Of a stretch of 36,338 nucleotides of DNA, positions 1 to 10,842 are shown one piece after another. Origin of the DNA: Scleroderma bovista (lineage: Eukaryota; Basidiomycota; Agaricomycetes; Boletales; Sclerodermataceae). The stretch's first letter is position 1. Every line of letters begins with the position of its first letter. Position numbers and translations under genes: made by a program. Under the pieces are notes generated by a model that saw only the letters and a list, made by a program, of their open reading frames with translations, did not search any database and was not told the DNA's origin. The stretch lies in contig JAYMGJ010000423.1 in NCBI GenBank assembly GCA_037178675.1, positions 1 to 36,338 on the forward strand, given 5' to 3'.

Positions 1-860
1 ATTTCGAAATCCCCGGTGTGTAATGGGGGTGCCAGAGACCTTGACAAGCAAGGTGATTACATAAGCGTATGTCCGCCTTTTCTTTGGCTATGTTTGTCCC
101 TATTCTACCTACTACCAAACCTGCTTCTGCGTCCAGTCCTGCAGTCGCCCTTATATGCTGCTCGACTTACGCGTACACCGCCTCCTCAGCAAATCCATTG
201 CTTCGAGGCTCGAACTTCCCGATATTAGTCTGCGATCAACGGGCGGGGGCCCGGACGACCTGCACTTAGAATCGAGATCAGGTTTATAGCTGAGCGCTGG
301 GGCCGAGTCATGTAAGCCGCACTTTTCCGATGCCTTGTACATATGAACTACCGTACACAACTCACAACTCACAACCACAACCACTGACACTAGCCTGGCC
401 ACATTCAAAAAAGCATTGTTTAACGTCTCGCGCCCAGCATACCCACTCTCTCCATTCAACGTCGTCTTCGATTCACAAAAGATCTCATGATGGCGGCGGC
501 AATGGCGCAGGGACCAGCGCGCGATAGGAACGTGTGGTTGATCTGGGATGTAGAACGGGCGAAAAATGATACATATACGTTCTGATCATGAACAGAATTT
601 CTAACTACAGCTGCGCTCAGGACAAGCAACTCTTGGGCTTACACCTTTCAAGCACATTGTAGGTGTTGACTCAAGTGAGAACATGGTCATGTAAAGCTTT
701 GGAGGAGTGGCACGCGCTGTAGTCCTCTCCTGGCGATGGCAAGTCTCAGGTGATCACCAGCGGGGTGACATCAGGGAAGATAACCACATTTGTTATGTAG
801 ATCTTCCTCGGATTCTTGGGGAATGGCAGTGTCGATTTGGTCATCGGCGGTACATCCTCT
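1..860. other. no recognisable gene
   Basis: I see no conserved protein in any frame and no convincing exon chain. Short open frames exist on both strands but none carries a known motif. The stretch lies directly upstream of a methyltransferase relic and may contain its degraded N-terminal half, but I could not read it. Confidence 0.4.
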
Positions 861-864
861 TTCC

Positions 865-1344
865 CCAAATTTCAGATTCAGAGACCATGGGATGTGGTCG
901 CTGCGGGATTCCTTTCCGAACACTGACAGTTTCTCCATTCGTCATCGTCAATCTCGTATTCTGCAGCTCAATTTGGCATGTCATTGGTTTGTCTGGTCTA
1001 AGGTACGGGCCCGAGCTAGGGAGGGAAAGGTGGAAGCGCAGCATTTTGGGTGCGCCTCCTTCTGTGCCCCGGCGGTGGCTAATGCCAACCTACACGTATG
1101 CGCTCACAATCCATACTCCTCCTTCCTCCAGATCTACTCCTCCTTCCACCTCCCTGCCTACCCCAACCTAACCCCTTTCATCAAGCACTACTTCGAATAC
1201 ACACAAGACCCGGGCACATCTGTAGGAGGGTACTGGAAACAACCAGGCCGGAACATTCTTGCAAAGCCCCTCGTCAAAGTCCCCGAACCAAACAGGGAAA
1301 TATTTGAGCCCTTGGAACAAGTCTATTTCACAAGTGACTTTTAG
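865..1344 (+). pseudogene. relic of a TMT1/Crg1-like SAM-dependent methyltransferase (C-terminal half)
   Basis: Three fragments in different plus-strand frames resemble the C-terminal half of fungal trans-aconitate-methyltransferase-like (TMT1/Crg1) class I methyltransferases. Around 960-1010 the translation gives ACHWFVWSKV, like the family's AxHWFDWxKVW stretch. Around 1025-1055 another frame gives GGSAAFWV, like the GGTxAFWxY strand. Around 1195-1344 the text GGYWKQPGRNIL followed by a PEP...VYFTSDF ending matches the family's GxYWEQPGRxIL...ERVxF tail. No frame links the pieces and no SAM-binding GxGxG segment was found upstream, so this is a broken copy. The family methylates small carboxylates in the cytosol; nothing suggests this copy is active. 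The family call is from remembered motifs. Confidence 0.55.
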
Positions 1345-2183
1345 ATTGTGGACGTATCCGCACATATGGCCCGGCACACGTGAATGGCCCTCAGAGTAAG
1401 CGTAAGAAAATTGGAGAGTGATAGTTCAGAGAATCGCATCGTGGTGCCCGATTTGTTCACCAGAATGGCGCTACCGACCAAACCGTGACGGACCCAGAAT
1501 CAGAGTTTCTTTATTCTTACCAGGAAGGTGAGCGAGGGATGAAGATGGGATATAGAATCAGTGAACGCTGTGGACGTTGGTTTGTCGTCGCTCAATGATA
1601 TGTCAGATTGTATGAGAGCGGTGAGTGACTCGGTGAAGCTTAGATACGGATACCGAGACCGATGAGTGTTATAGACAATCATCTTGTCATACGTGATACG
1701 CACGGGACACGAATAAAATTCACAGGTAAGCAACCGTGGCCGTGTAGGTCAGTCGCCACAAGAATCAGGTTGGTCAGATGACGAACCCTCAAATGGAAGT
1801 GAGTAGGGTGTCGCTCTGTGTCGCTCCTTGCTAGGAAAGTGAGCACATGATAAAAGAATGATGCCGGCCACTCACCCAAGCTTTCAGAGAAGCCAGTCCT
1901 CCATTTATGGTGGCACAGGAAGGATGCGCCACACCAGAAGATGTATGTTATGTATGCATTTGTACCCAGTAAGATTGTTGCCGAGAATGACCTTTTACAA
2001 CTGACGAACTCTATAGTGGTTATGAAGCAATATGACCACAGACCGCAGATTGCTGAGAGCTTGGCTTGCTAAGAAAACCGATGTCGCGGACAGCCTTTTA
2101 TCTCTGCGGGCTGACGAGGTATTCACCCTTGTAGCATAGTCTCATTCTCATTCTCTTCGACAGGTGCACTCGGTTTGTCGGCC
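1345..2183. other. intergenic, likely promoter side of the SDR gene
   Basis: No protein was recognised. The last part (about 2100-2183) is the upstream region of the dehydrogenase gene. A pyrimidine-rich stretch with repeated CATTCTC lies near 2141-2158, just before the start codon, as is common for fungal transcription start areas. Otherwise I see nothing. Confidence 0.35.
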
Positions 2184-3216
2184 ATGGCAACCACAGCATC
2201 GAAAGTTGACCTTATTACTGGATGTTCGACGGGGGGTATCGGCTTCCATCTGTCTGTCATCTTTGCCTTGGTTTTTGCTTATGTGCTTATGCGCATCCAC
2301 GGGTGTTTCTTTCCAGGTGCGAGCAGTTTGCGGAGCGAGGATGTACTGTCTATGCTACGTCTCGACGCCTCGAGACTATGCATGGTTTCAAACATGAAAC
2401 ATTCGCACGATGGTTATGGACGTGACAAAGAACGATGATGTACAAACTGTTGTCCAGAAAATCCTGGCGGACGAGGGAAAGATTGACATCGTGGTCAACA
2501 ATGCTGGTGCTATCGCATTAGGCAAGTCCTCCCCCCCACGTCCTTACCCTCGACTCGCAGTGCTTCTGATTCCTGTGGCTTCGTACGTAGGCCCCCTTGG
2601 CGAGGTGACCGTGGAGCAAGTCAGGAGCACATTCGAGCTTAACACCTTCGCTGCCTTGCGTGTCTCAAATGCCATCATCCCCTCGATGGTAAAACGCCAA
2701 GAAGGTCTCATCATCAACATCGGATCGCTCGCTGGCCTCTTGTAAGTCGACTACTCCGCTCTAGTTGGTCACGTTCAGTCACATAACCTTAGTCCAACAC
2801 CTTGGATTGGGATGTACTGCGCTGCCAAAGCTGCATTAAATAGCATCACCGAGGGACTCTCTATGGAACTGAAACCATTCGGTATCAATGTCATGCTCGT
2901 CGCGACTGGTCGTGTCAAATCCAACGTTACCAGAAACCACGCAAGCACGTTCGAGTTTCCCCCGAATTCTATGTACAAAGGCTATGAAGAGCGAGTGATC
3001 GAGCTGCTAAATGTCGTCGCAAGTGAGGATAGTATGCCTACTGATAAGTTTGCTAGGCAGGTCGTGGAGAAGGCCTTGTGCGGAGCGCCGCCTCCTTATA
3101 TATCGCTCGGAACGGATGCGAGAAAGGCAGCGTGGTTGCAGTGGTTGCCAAGACAGCTTGTCCTCGGATTTTCGTCCAAAATTATGGTGTGGAAGACAGA
3201 GAAGGACACGGCATAA
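2184..3216 (+). CDS. short-chain dehydrogenase/reductase, AYR1-like, with a one-base frameshift
   Basis: A classical SDR, most like fungal NADPH-dependent 1-acyldihydroxyacetone-phosphate reductase (AYR1) of ER/lipid-droplet phospholipid synthesis. Exons are 2184-2251, 2317-2521, 2591-2741 and 2793-3216. The start ATG sits in a good context (GGCCATGG). The translation shows the Rossmann motif TGCSTGGIG, VNNAGA, the serine strand NIGSLAG and the catalytic YCAAK (tyrosine codon 2815-2817). The product would be about 282 residues, normal for the family. The exons sum to 848 bases, one short of a multiple of three: the frame ending in KHE (codon 2396-2398) must shift to the frame starting at 2401 (IRTMVMDVT), so one base is missing near 2399-2401. 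This is either real inactivation or an assembly error. Substrate is inferred from the family only. Confidence 0.85.
2522..2590 (+). other. GC-AG intron in the SDR gene
   Basis: The sequence G|GCAAGT at 2521-2527 and the end CGTAG at 2586-2590 bound 69 bases that interrupt the family's AIALG/PLGEV junction. The start is GC instead of GT, with an otherwise perfect donor. The length is 23 codons with no stop, so the intron is also readable as protein. Removing it restores the expected SDR spacing between VNNAG and the following helix. Confidence 0.75.
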
Positions 3217-3905
3217 TCATCTAAACTGGCATTCTTGAACAGATAACACCTCTGTACCATTATGTATGTATTTCATGTGCGCCTCCACATCGAGGAGATA
3301 CACCGCAGATGGATGTTTCGAGAGCATGTTGATATCAACGCCGTGGTGATCTCTCCACATATCATGTGATTTGAGTAGGGACTTTCCGAAATGAATTCGG
3401 AGCAGCACAGAGAAGGCCCGTTGCGTTGTTGATGTAACCACCCCAGAAAACTGGTTTCGGTTGACCTCGTAGAGTAGGAATTCTGATCAACTAGCTGCTG
3501 TCTGTGGCATTAGGTCGATAACTGCAATCACCTTGCCCAAGGCAAGTGATACCTATAAGGTCGGTTTCCATAGCGAGCCAAGCTCTCAGCAATCTGTAGT
3601 CTGTGATCATGTTGCTTTACAACCACTGTAGAGCTCGTCAGTTGTAAAAGGGCATTCTCAGTAACAATCCATCAGGAAATTGGGGAGGTGCTGGTATGAC
3701 CAGATATATCTTATAAATAGATGTCAGGATGCCATAGATGGATAGTTGCTTAGCAACCATTACCTTCCACTGATCAGGCTGGTGCCAAAAAGTTGTGTGA
3801 TTGATCATTTAATGCCAGATGGATGACTGAGTGATGAGGATATATACCTGCAGGAAGACTTGTTGTGAGTTTATAGGCCATTATCTTCTTACCCACAGTC
3901 TGATG
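3217..3905. other. intergenic, no gene seen
   Basis: This is the 3' flank of the dehydrogenase. No open frame has a recognised motif, and the DNA becomes AT-rich towards the tandem repeat that follows. Confidence 0.4.
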
Positions 3906-4265
3906 TTCATTGACAATATAAGTGCAATAATTTTATTTTTCTGAACAAGTAATATCATTGTGTCATTCAATGATAATGCTATGACATTCATTGACCATGG
4001 AGTTATCATCCTGAGATCCATTGATATGTTGTATGCAATAATTTTATTAATCTGGACAAGGAATATCCATGGATGTCATTGTGTCATTGTGTGGTAATTC
4101 TATGATAATTATTGACCAGCCAGTTATTATCCTGACATTCATTGACAATGGTGTACAATAATAATAATTTCATTAGTCTGGACAAGGAATATTATTGTGT
4201 CATTGTGTGATAATGCTATGATAATTATTGACCAGTCATCCAGCCAACCACTGATTATCCTGCAC
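3906..4265. repeat. degenerate tandem repeat, three copies of about 112-120 bp
   Basis: Three copies start at about 3906, 4018 and 4138. Each begins TTCATTGACA or CCATTGATA, then CAATAATTTTATT, GGACAAGGAATAT, a CATTGTGTCATTG stretch and a closing TTGACC...TTATC...CCTG. It is AT-rich, unlike the GC-rich minisatellites elsewhere in the window, and no coding frame is kept. Confidence 0.75.
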
Positions 4266-4559
4266 CCTTGGCAGCAGTTTTTTCCCGTTCCCACGGTCTT
4301 TAGATATAATTTTTGTGTACCTAACAATAATCTAATAGATGTCATCCTCAGCTGAGGTTCCTGCCAATTCCGTAATGGTTTTGCCCCAATGACAGTCTAT
4401 TATTAGGCCGATTCAACGTTGCGGGAAAGGTGTACTGAGGGTATTACATCCCTCGCGCCAGTCTATTGGGTCTGTCAAGTGAGATTGGCAACATTGCAGA
4501 GAGGTCTGTCAGAGGTTCCTCAGAGGGTGTATTAGGGTAGTATAGTCAACAACCAATAC

Positions 4560-6770
4560 ATGATACGTAACAAATTCTGTAGCTATCGCGGCCCTCGCCG
4601 TGCCACTAGGTGGTTGTCATCACTGCCATTCTGCATCATCACACTACTGGCTGCCCCAGATGGTCGTTGTCATCTCTGTCGTTCCTCTCTGCTGACCCCC
4701 CAGTTAGTCGTTGGTGTTGTTCCATTAACTACCATGTGGGTGGCCACTGGCTGCATGATGCTGGTGGTGGTGGCCATCAACTTCATCACACCGGGGTGGT
4801 GGGACCGTTGGTGTTGACATGCTGGAGTGGTGGATCAGTCATCATTGTCATATGGTGGTGGTGGTACTGACCGTCAATGTCATACTGGGGTGGTGGGGCT
4901 GTTGTTGTCCGCACGATGATGGTGGTTGCTGTACCAATCATGCAATGGTACTACGGGTATTGCAGGAGGCCATATCAACAAGCCTGAGGAGTGCGTGAGG
5001 AATGTAAACACGCCTAGATTGCACATGGACTTGCCAAGCATAACAAATGACTGGAAAACGCAGCGGTAAATGTCAGAATGTATGGAAGAATCAAAATTTG
5101 CCTATTTGAGCCCAGAGACCTACCGGGCGATCAAGCTGGAAGCCGTTTGAGGCTCGGAATGCAAGTTGACAGAGTGGCAAGAGACCTTGAGGGTATTTGA
5201 ATGGATGGTGGTGGGAATGGTGAGCGACTCGATGACACGTAGGCACGATGAACTGCGGCACCGTTGACTCTGAAGTAATTTGACAAAGTACATGAACGTC
5301 AGTCTAGCACAATGAAAAATGCATACCTAGTACATTTCAATGCGTTGCGGTCGGTGAAGCCTTGAAAATGGAGTCAGAGTACTTGCGAAAGACCTTGTCG
5401 TCGGATGTAGGTCAACGTGCAGAGTTTGGAGCGTGGGTTGTGATCAACAAAGAGAAGACATGCAACGTGACTTGCCAAATCGGGCAACAATACTGCAGGT
5501 ACAAATCCGGCCCGACCACAGCAGCCAATCACAAGGTGAATAAACTTCCTACTGAAACCAAAACATAGCTGGAGCACGAAGAATGGCACTTTCCTGTACA
5601 GTCAGAGTTGGAAATATTCCATTGCTCATCCCCCTGCTGGATACCATTAGAAAAGTACCCCAATAACTGTCAATTTGTGTAGTATTAGATAGCTAGTACG
5701 TAGTAATATAGCATTTGCCTCACAGCTTTCAGTTTGCGTCTATGACCCACATGAGCTGCAACCTAACTACACCACTCTCTCCACAAAAGACAGGCGGCCG
5801 CGTGCAGACAGTCCTATATACATCCACTCACCATGTAGCACCCAAATCAATATATAACTATGAAATGATGATTTGCCTTGGTTCATACTCGCACAGAGAG
5901 TTCTAATGAAACATATCATATTATTTATTACAACGTAACTACTGCACAATATATGTATCATTGAGGAGGAGGGGGCTGTTGGTGTACCGCCGTTCGCGTT
6001 GGTAATGAAGGCAGTGAGGAGGGCCATCCTCATCATGGCGCCGTGGTGGTGGCTATCGGCAGTGTGGGCGCTGCTGTGCATTAGAAATGGAAGGAGTGAC
6101 CGTCGTAGTCATCGGCGCTGGCTGAGTGATGGAGAGGGCAGTCGTCATCGTGCCATGGTGGTGGTCACTGGTGTGGGCACTGCTGCACGTTGGGAATGAG
6201 AACGCACCTTCTCGTCGTTGTCATTTCTGTGTTCCCTCGTCATTGACATTGTCCACCCACCTCCAGTCCCGTCGTCACTTCCACATGCATCCCCTGGTCA
6301 CTGGTCAGTGACTGGGCTTCCCATCGTGTCGTTGTCTTGTTATTGTTCCCTGGATGGCATTGTCAAGCTGTGCCTGCAACGGTGTACAGCAGAAGGGTTC
6401 GTGGGTGCTGAGCTGCGCCACATGGATGCTGTGTGGATAGGGAGAGGCGGGTGTAGTAGTATATGTAACAGGGAACATACGAAAGGAAAAAGACATACCA
6501 TAAGGCGTGAGATACTAATCTGGAAGGACACATCTCAGGAGCGTTGCTGACGGTCTCGAGATGGAAGCAGGAGGGTTTGGGGGGTGTGCAATGCTCTCGA
6601 GATGGTTGCAGCAAGGTGAGGAGAAGGTGGGCGAGGGGAAAGAGGGGAAAGAAGCACACTTAGTACATATGGTAATGCTTTGCAAGATGATTCGCCACGC
6701 TATTCTTAGCACAGGTCGGGAAATGCCGACGTGGATAGTACTATGTCTGTTAGATATATTACCCATGTCA
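4560..6770 (-). other. minisatellite locus B with minus-strand introns (putative spliced repeat transcript)
   Basis: Blocks of GTGGTGG/GTCGTC-type repeat (about 4600-4930 and 5990-6300, plus strand) are joined by less repetitive DNA holding well-formed introns readable only on the minus strand. Candidates are 5270-5326 (donor CTAG|GTATGC, acceptor CTTCAG), 5051-5123 (CCCG|GTAGGT, TTTTCCAG) and 6374-6498 (ATG|GTATGTC, GTTGCAG). The 5051-5123 intron contains ACATTCTGACA and GCGTTTTCCAG, resembling introns of locus A. The 6374-6498 donor side (GTATGTCTTTTTCCTTTCG) resembles the locus A intron at 8183-8219. No long conserved reading frame or known domain is visible; it may be a noncoding RNA or a fast-evolving low-complexity protein gene. 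Confidence 0.45.
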
Positions 6771-6824
6771 CAAAAACTATATCTAAGAGACCCTTATTGG
6801 TACCGAAAAGTGCTGCCTTAGGTG

Positions 6825-6929
6825 CAGCATATCTTGCAGCCAACGAAGTGATCGCACTGAGGTGAAGACGACGACGATGCACAGCCACTTGAAGATGACA
6901 AAGATGGTCCTGTGCAGGAGGAACCCCCT
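6825..6929. repeat. 105-bp dispersed repeat, copy 1
   Basis: This segment is repeated in the same orientation at 29224-29328, without gaps, with four differences in 105 bases. All four are CpG in one copy and TpG or CpA in the other. I do not recognise the parent element. The copy lies just upstream (minus-strand sense) of minisatellite locus B. Confidence 0.9.
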
Positions 6930-7234
6930 GCCGCCGGCTTTATCATGATAATGTAGTAGATGTGTGATTACTACGAAGGTCTTTGTTTGTGATCAGCATT
7001 GATGAGGGGGAGGGAAATCGAAACACATTGGGTATGTTCAAGAATTTCTCCCACCCACTAATGCTGCCTCAAAAACAAAGACTGACCTAAATGAATGACA
7101 TTCAACACCCCTGCACTTTTCTTCCAATCGGATATAGTCGCCGGACGGTGTCATCGTCGTCGTCAATGACGTGCTGGCATGGGGTCATCTCTTTGCCGTG
7201 CGCACAGAGATGATGTCATCGTCATCATCTTCAT

Positions 7235-7660
7235 GGCATTGGCCATGGTCGTGGCGTCGACGTCATCACCTCCGTCGTACTGGCACGGGGTTGACACCAT
7301 CACTGTCGTCTTTGCCGTGGCATTGGCCATGGGTGTCATGGCGTCAACGTCGTCACCTCCGCCGTGCTGGCACGGAATTGAAGCCGTCACCGTCGTCTTC
7401 GCCGTGGCATTGGCCATGGGCATCGTGGCGTCAACGTCGTCACTTCCGCCGTGCTGGCATGGAGTTGTCGTTGTCGTTGTCTTTGCCACTGGCCACAGGG
7501 TCGTCGTCATCACCTTTGCCATGGCACTGGCCATGGGTGTCGTGACGACATCTTCGCCGTGTGCATGGAGATGTTGTCGTCATTGTCGTCACCTTCACCA
7601 TTCTGGCACGGAGTTGTCGCCATCATCGTCATCTTTGCCGTGGCACTGGCCATGGGCGTC
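7235..7660. repeat. minisatellite, units of 84, 87, 117 and 119 bp
   Basis: The marker GGCAYTGGCCATGG recurs at 7235, 7319, 7406, 7523 and 7642. The first units are multiples of three, so the frame is kept. On the minus strand the unit reads roughly PCQHGGGDDVDA followed by MANATAKTTV; on the plus strand it reads a hydrophobic VVFAVALAMG repeat. It forms the 3' part of locus A in minus-strand sense. Confidence 0.8.
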
Positions 7661-8465
7661 GTGTCATCATCGTCGATGCTGCTGCTGCTGGAGGTGGTCG
7701 GTGTCATCGCGTTGGTGGCCCATCGTGGCTATCGTCGTCGCGCTGGTGGTCAATGACGTGGATGGTGGTGGTGGCAATCGTTGTCATTGTCATGATGCCA
7801 TGGCACCAGCCATCTGCATTGTGTCATTGTCATCGCCGTCATCCGTGTCCGGTGGTGGTGGTGGCTGGTGACATTGAAACAGATGGTGGCAGTGGTAGAG
7901 GCAGCAAAACGGCTGCTGGTATCGAAACGGATGGCGGTGGTATTGTCGAAATGGACGGGTGGTGCTGGCTGGTGACGTCGAAACGGATGGTGGTGGCACA
8001 CCGTGGAAGCGAGATGGGGCGGTGTTGACTGGCTGGTGTTCGTCCTCATGGGCCCCTGGGGTGGTTGGGCCATGACATTGACGGCTGTGGTGGTGTTGGC
8101 TGGCTGTCGCCACCGCCGCCATCATCATGTGGGCAGTGGTTGTGGTGGCCAGCGGGGATGAATGGCCGCTGTTGTTGAGTTACTGTAATAAACAAAATCG
8201 AAAGGAACAAAAAACATACAGCAGCAGGGGAGAACACACTGTGTGAGCATAGGTGTATGCAGGCGCGGGTGTGCAGAGGACCTGTAATGATAGTTAGTAA
8301 ACAAAACAAAACAAAACATACCTGCGGGAGCGATGATTGCGCTGTGGTGGTGTGGTCGATGTTGGTCAGGGCAGTGGTGACCAGCGTCGTCGTGGTGCTG
8401 GTACATGCTGATGCTGGTGTTGGTGCATGCTCTGGGGGGCTGGCATTGGGGCTCACGTAGGTGCT

Positions 8466-8487
8466 GGGGATGGGGATGGGGATGGGG
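8466..8487 (+). other. perfect G-quadruplex motif
   Basis: Four GGGG runs separated by two-base AT loops occur at 8466-8487 on the plus strand, inside a G/T-rich repeat (8400-8660). Short loops and four-G tracts are the classic features of a very stable quadruplex. On the transcribed-sense minus strand this is the C-rich complement. Confidence 0.8.
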
Positions 8488-9302
8488 CTCGCGCAGGTGC
8501 GTGCCAGTGCTGGTGCTGGTGCTCGCCTTGGTGCTGGTGCGAGTGGTTCTGGCGCTGGTGCAGGTGCAGGTGCAGTGTGGGTGCTTGCCTGGCACTGGTG
8601 GTGGTGGTGGTGCTCGCCCTGGTGCTGGCGTTCCGTGTGTGCTGGTGCATGTCGAGGTGGCGGGTGGTGTCGCAAGCCATGCAGATACATCAGCCGTATG
8701 CACGCACATCCACAGCATTCGAACTGACGTGAAAACATCTGAAGACGCACCGGGAATTGTCAGAATGCATTGAGATGCATTGAGGATGCAAAACTCACCT
8801 AATGGACTTGCCTGACAGTGCGAAAACGTGTTTAATCCCAGCAGGAACCATGTAGATGTGTCGGATGGACCCATGGACGCCTATAGCATTGAAAAAATGC
8901 AATAACACCTGAGAACAACGGGTAAAACATCAGAAAGCATCAAAACAACTTAAGGATGCAATGCTCACCTAATGGGCACGAAATCATGATGTCCGAGCCT
9001 CCTAGTCAATGAAAACGAGGCAGCATATCCCTCAGAGTGCCTGTACTGGGCCACTGGACGGTGATGGTGACGCACAAGACTAAAAATCGAAGCTAGGAAT
9101 ATCAATCCAGCTTGATCGCGCAAAATGGCTTACCTAGAACACACACGCACTGCGCAGCCACCCGGGAACACTCGAAATGCACCTGTGAGGTTGGTACTAC
9201 TAGTAATAGTAGTGACTACGCTAGCGGTGCAACGTAGTAGTACTATGAGCCACTAAAAGTACAGATATTGGGAAATGGTAGACAAGTAGCGATACTCAAT
9301 GA

Positions 9303-10842
9303 CTAGTACATAATGTTCGTTTCATCACTCTGAGGGATTGGAGGAGACCATTTCAAAAATGCGACCAGGGCAATGCACCAGACGTCACTTTCCTCTTCGC
9401 TTTTGCCTTCCGCCGTGCCCAGCATAATTTTCGTGAAATCAGAATATACCTTCTGAATAATTGCCTTGACCTTGTTCCGGATGGTCTTGTTGCACCATTG
9501 TAAAAGCGATTTATTCTGATAGTCAGAGGCAGCTGCAATGAGCTTAAAAGTATCTACAATTAAACACCGTACGGGATCACGAATGAAAACTCACCCAACC
9601 ACATATAACGGCCGCCATATACAACAATACCTCAGAGTTGTTGGATCGCTCGAGATCAAAATAGCCCGGGTGGTTTTTTGCATATGCCGCTACCCAGAAC
9701 GTGCGGGCAAATCTTGTGTGGCCAAATGGAACAGCCTTCAAGGTTGAAAACCATGAACCTCTCAAAAGAAACTTCCCTATCAAACTCACCACGTAATAAG
9801 AGCATGTCGCTTTGTCCTGCCCCGGCTCGTGAAAAATACCAAATCCGTGACCGTTGGTCCATTTGCACCACCAATCCAACAAATTCATTAAAATTGGCGT
9901 GTCAGCCGGGAGAATTCCATCTTCGTGCGATTGCCAAATGCTGCTCTGGGAAACGCTGCGGTTCCGAATGAGGTATGTGGCCCTATTCCAAAGGTGCTCC
10001 GAAAATCGGTCTGTCGTGTTGCTGAGGTGCTTCGTGATCAACGTCATGAACTTTTGGTCACTGCCTCTAGTCCTCTTGTCCAAATCCAACACTATTAGAA
10101 GTTAAATATAGTAGTATTGTAGAACATTGAGACTCACTAATGTTTTCTGGAACCCAGATATGATGAGGTGACCTTTTCACGCAATCAAACACACTCTGTG
10201 CCAATGCATCCTCCACGGATCTTTTATCAATATCCACGATCGACGCTACTTGGAGTGAGGCACAAAGAATTTCGGATGCGCCTTCAACAGCCTCGGTCCA
10301 ACTTGTCAAACCTTCCAACTTGGACCTAAGTTGAACTAGAAAAAATAAGCTTATTCGAAATAATCACGGGATTAACAAGAATACTCATGTGGTTGACAGA
10401 AATGCAGCGCCTCCTTGGCTGGAGGCTCTACTACTAGCGGTGTTGTAATAACAACAGGGTCATGCGGCTGAGCCTGCTGCTGAAATTCTGGCAGCAGGGT
10501 GCCTGAATGCGCTGGTACTACTAAGATGGGGTCCTGAGAGTTTGACGAGAACGAAAAGCCCAAGTCGGTATCATTGGGCCAAGCTTGAACAGGAGGCGGA
10601 TCATAGCAGGGCCAGTAAAAATTCGACAAACCATCGTTGAAGTTATCTACTAGTTCCTCTGTGTAGCTTGGATAGCCGCTATCAGCATCCAACTGATCAG
10701 GAGCATACTGATACTGAGGATTACTAGGATGACCATCCAGCAGTGGGAGCCCGCCATCTGGACCCATAGTAGGACTGAAATCATACCGGCGGGAGTCCAT
10801 ACTGTCAGATGAAGTGGCAGCGTAGGTGACCACTGACCACAT
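9303..10842 (-). CDS. unassigned lineage-specific protein, four exons
   Basis: Four exons join in frame to about 460 codons: 10842-10385, 10325-10138, 10091-9595 and 9542-9303, with GT-AG introns of 59, 46 and 52 bp; the summed length is a multiple of three. The N-terminal third is Pro/Asp/Ser-rich and probably disordered, with a Gln-rich patch near its end. The C-terminal two thirds look folded, with aromatic-rich segments such as LMNLLDWWCKWTN and FARTFWVAAYAKNHP. I recognise no domain. A further in-frame GTGAGT...AG segment of 54 bases inside exon 3 could be spliced. The start is uncertain because coding-like exons lie upstream at 11013-11349. It sits beside a decayed housekeeping block and may belong to an expanded family; function unknown. 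Confidence 0.6.

Larger units (their letters stand above)
7150..9250 (-). other. minisatellite locus A with at least five minus-strand introns
   Basis: Read on the minus strand, the locus has candidate introns at 9080-9133 (CTAG|GTAAGCC...TTTTTAG), 8909-8968 (ATTAG|GTGAGCATT...TTCTCAG), 8724-8798 (ATTAG|GTGAGTTTT...CGTCAG), 8282-8321 (GCAG|GTATGTTTT, perfect TACTAAC branch site at 8293-8299, ATTACAG) and 8183-8219 (GCT|GTATGTTTT...ATTACAG). Introns 8909-8968 and 8724-8798 are related to each other and follow near-identical exon ends (CCCATTAG and TCCATTAG), suggesting exon-intron duplication. Downstream exons are Pro/Ala/His/Thr-rich low-complexity sequence and then the 84-119 bp minisatellite. 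The splice signals fix the strand; coding status is open. Frames contain stops between blocks, so any protein needs further exons or is short. Confidence 0.5.

Noticed and set aside
7179..7871. Plus-strand 230-codon frame with hydrophobic VVFAVALAMG repeats, resembling a multi-helix membrane protein
   Set aside because: It is the reverse reading of the minisatellite, has no start context or introns on the plus strand, and all splice signals in the locus point to the minus strand.
8046..8750. Minus-strand 234-codon frame as a single continuous protein
   Set aside because: It reads through two well-formed introns (8282-8321 and 8183-8219), so as an unspliced protein it is unlikely; the region is treated as part of locus A.
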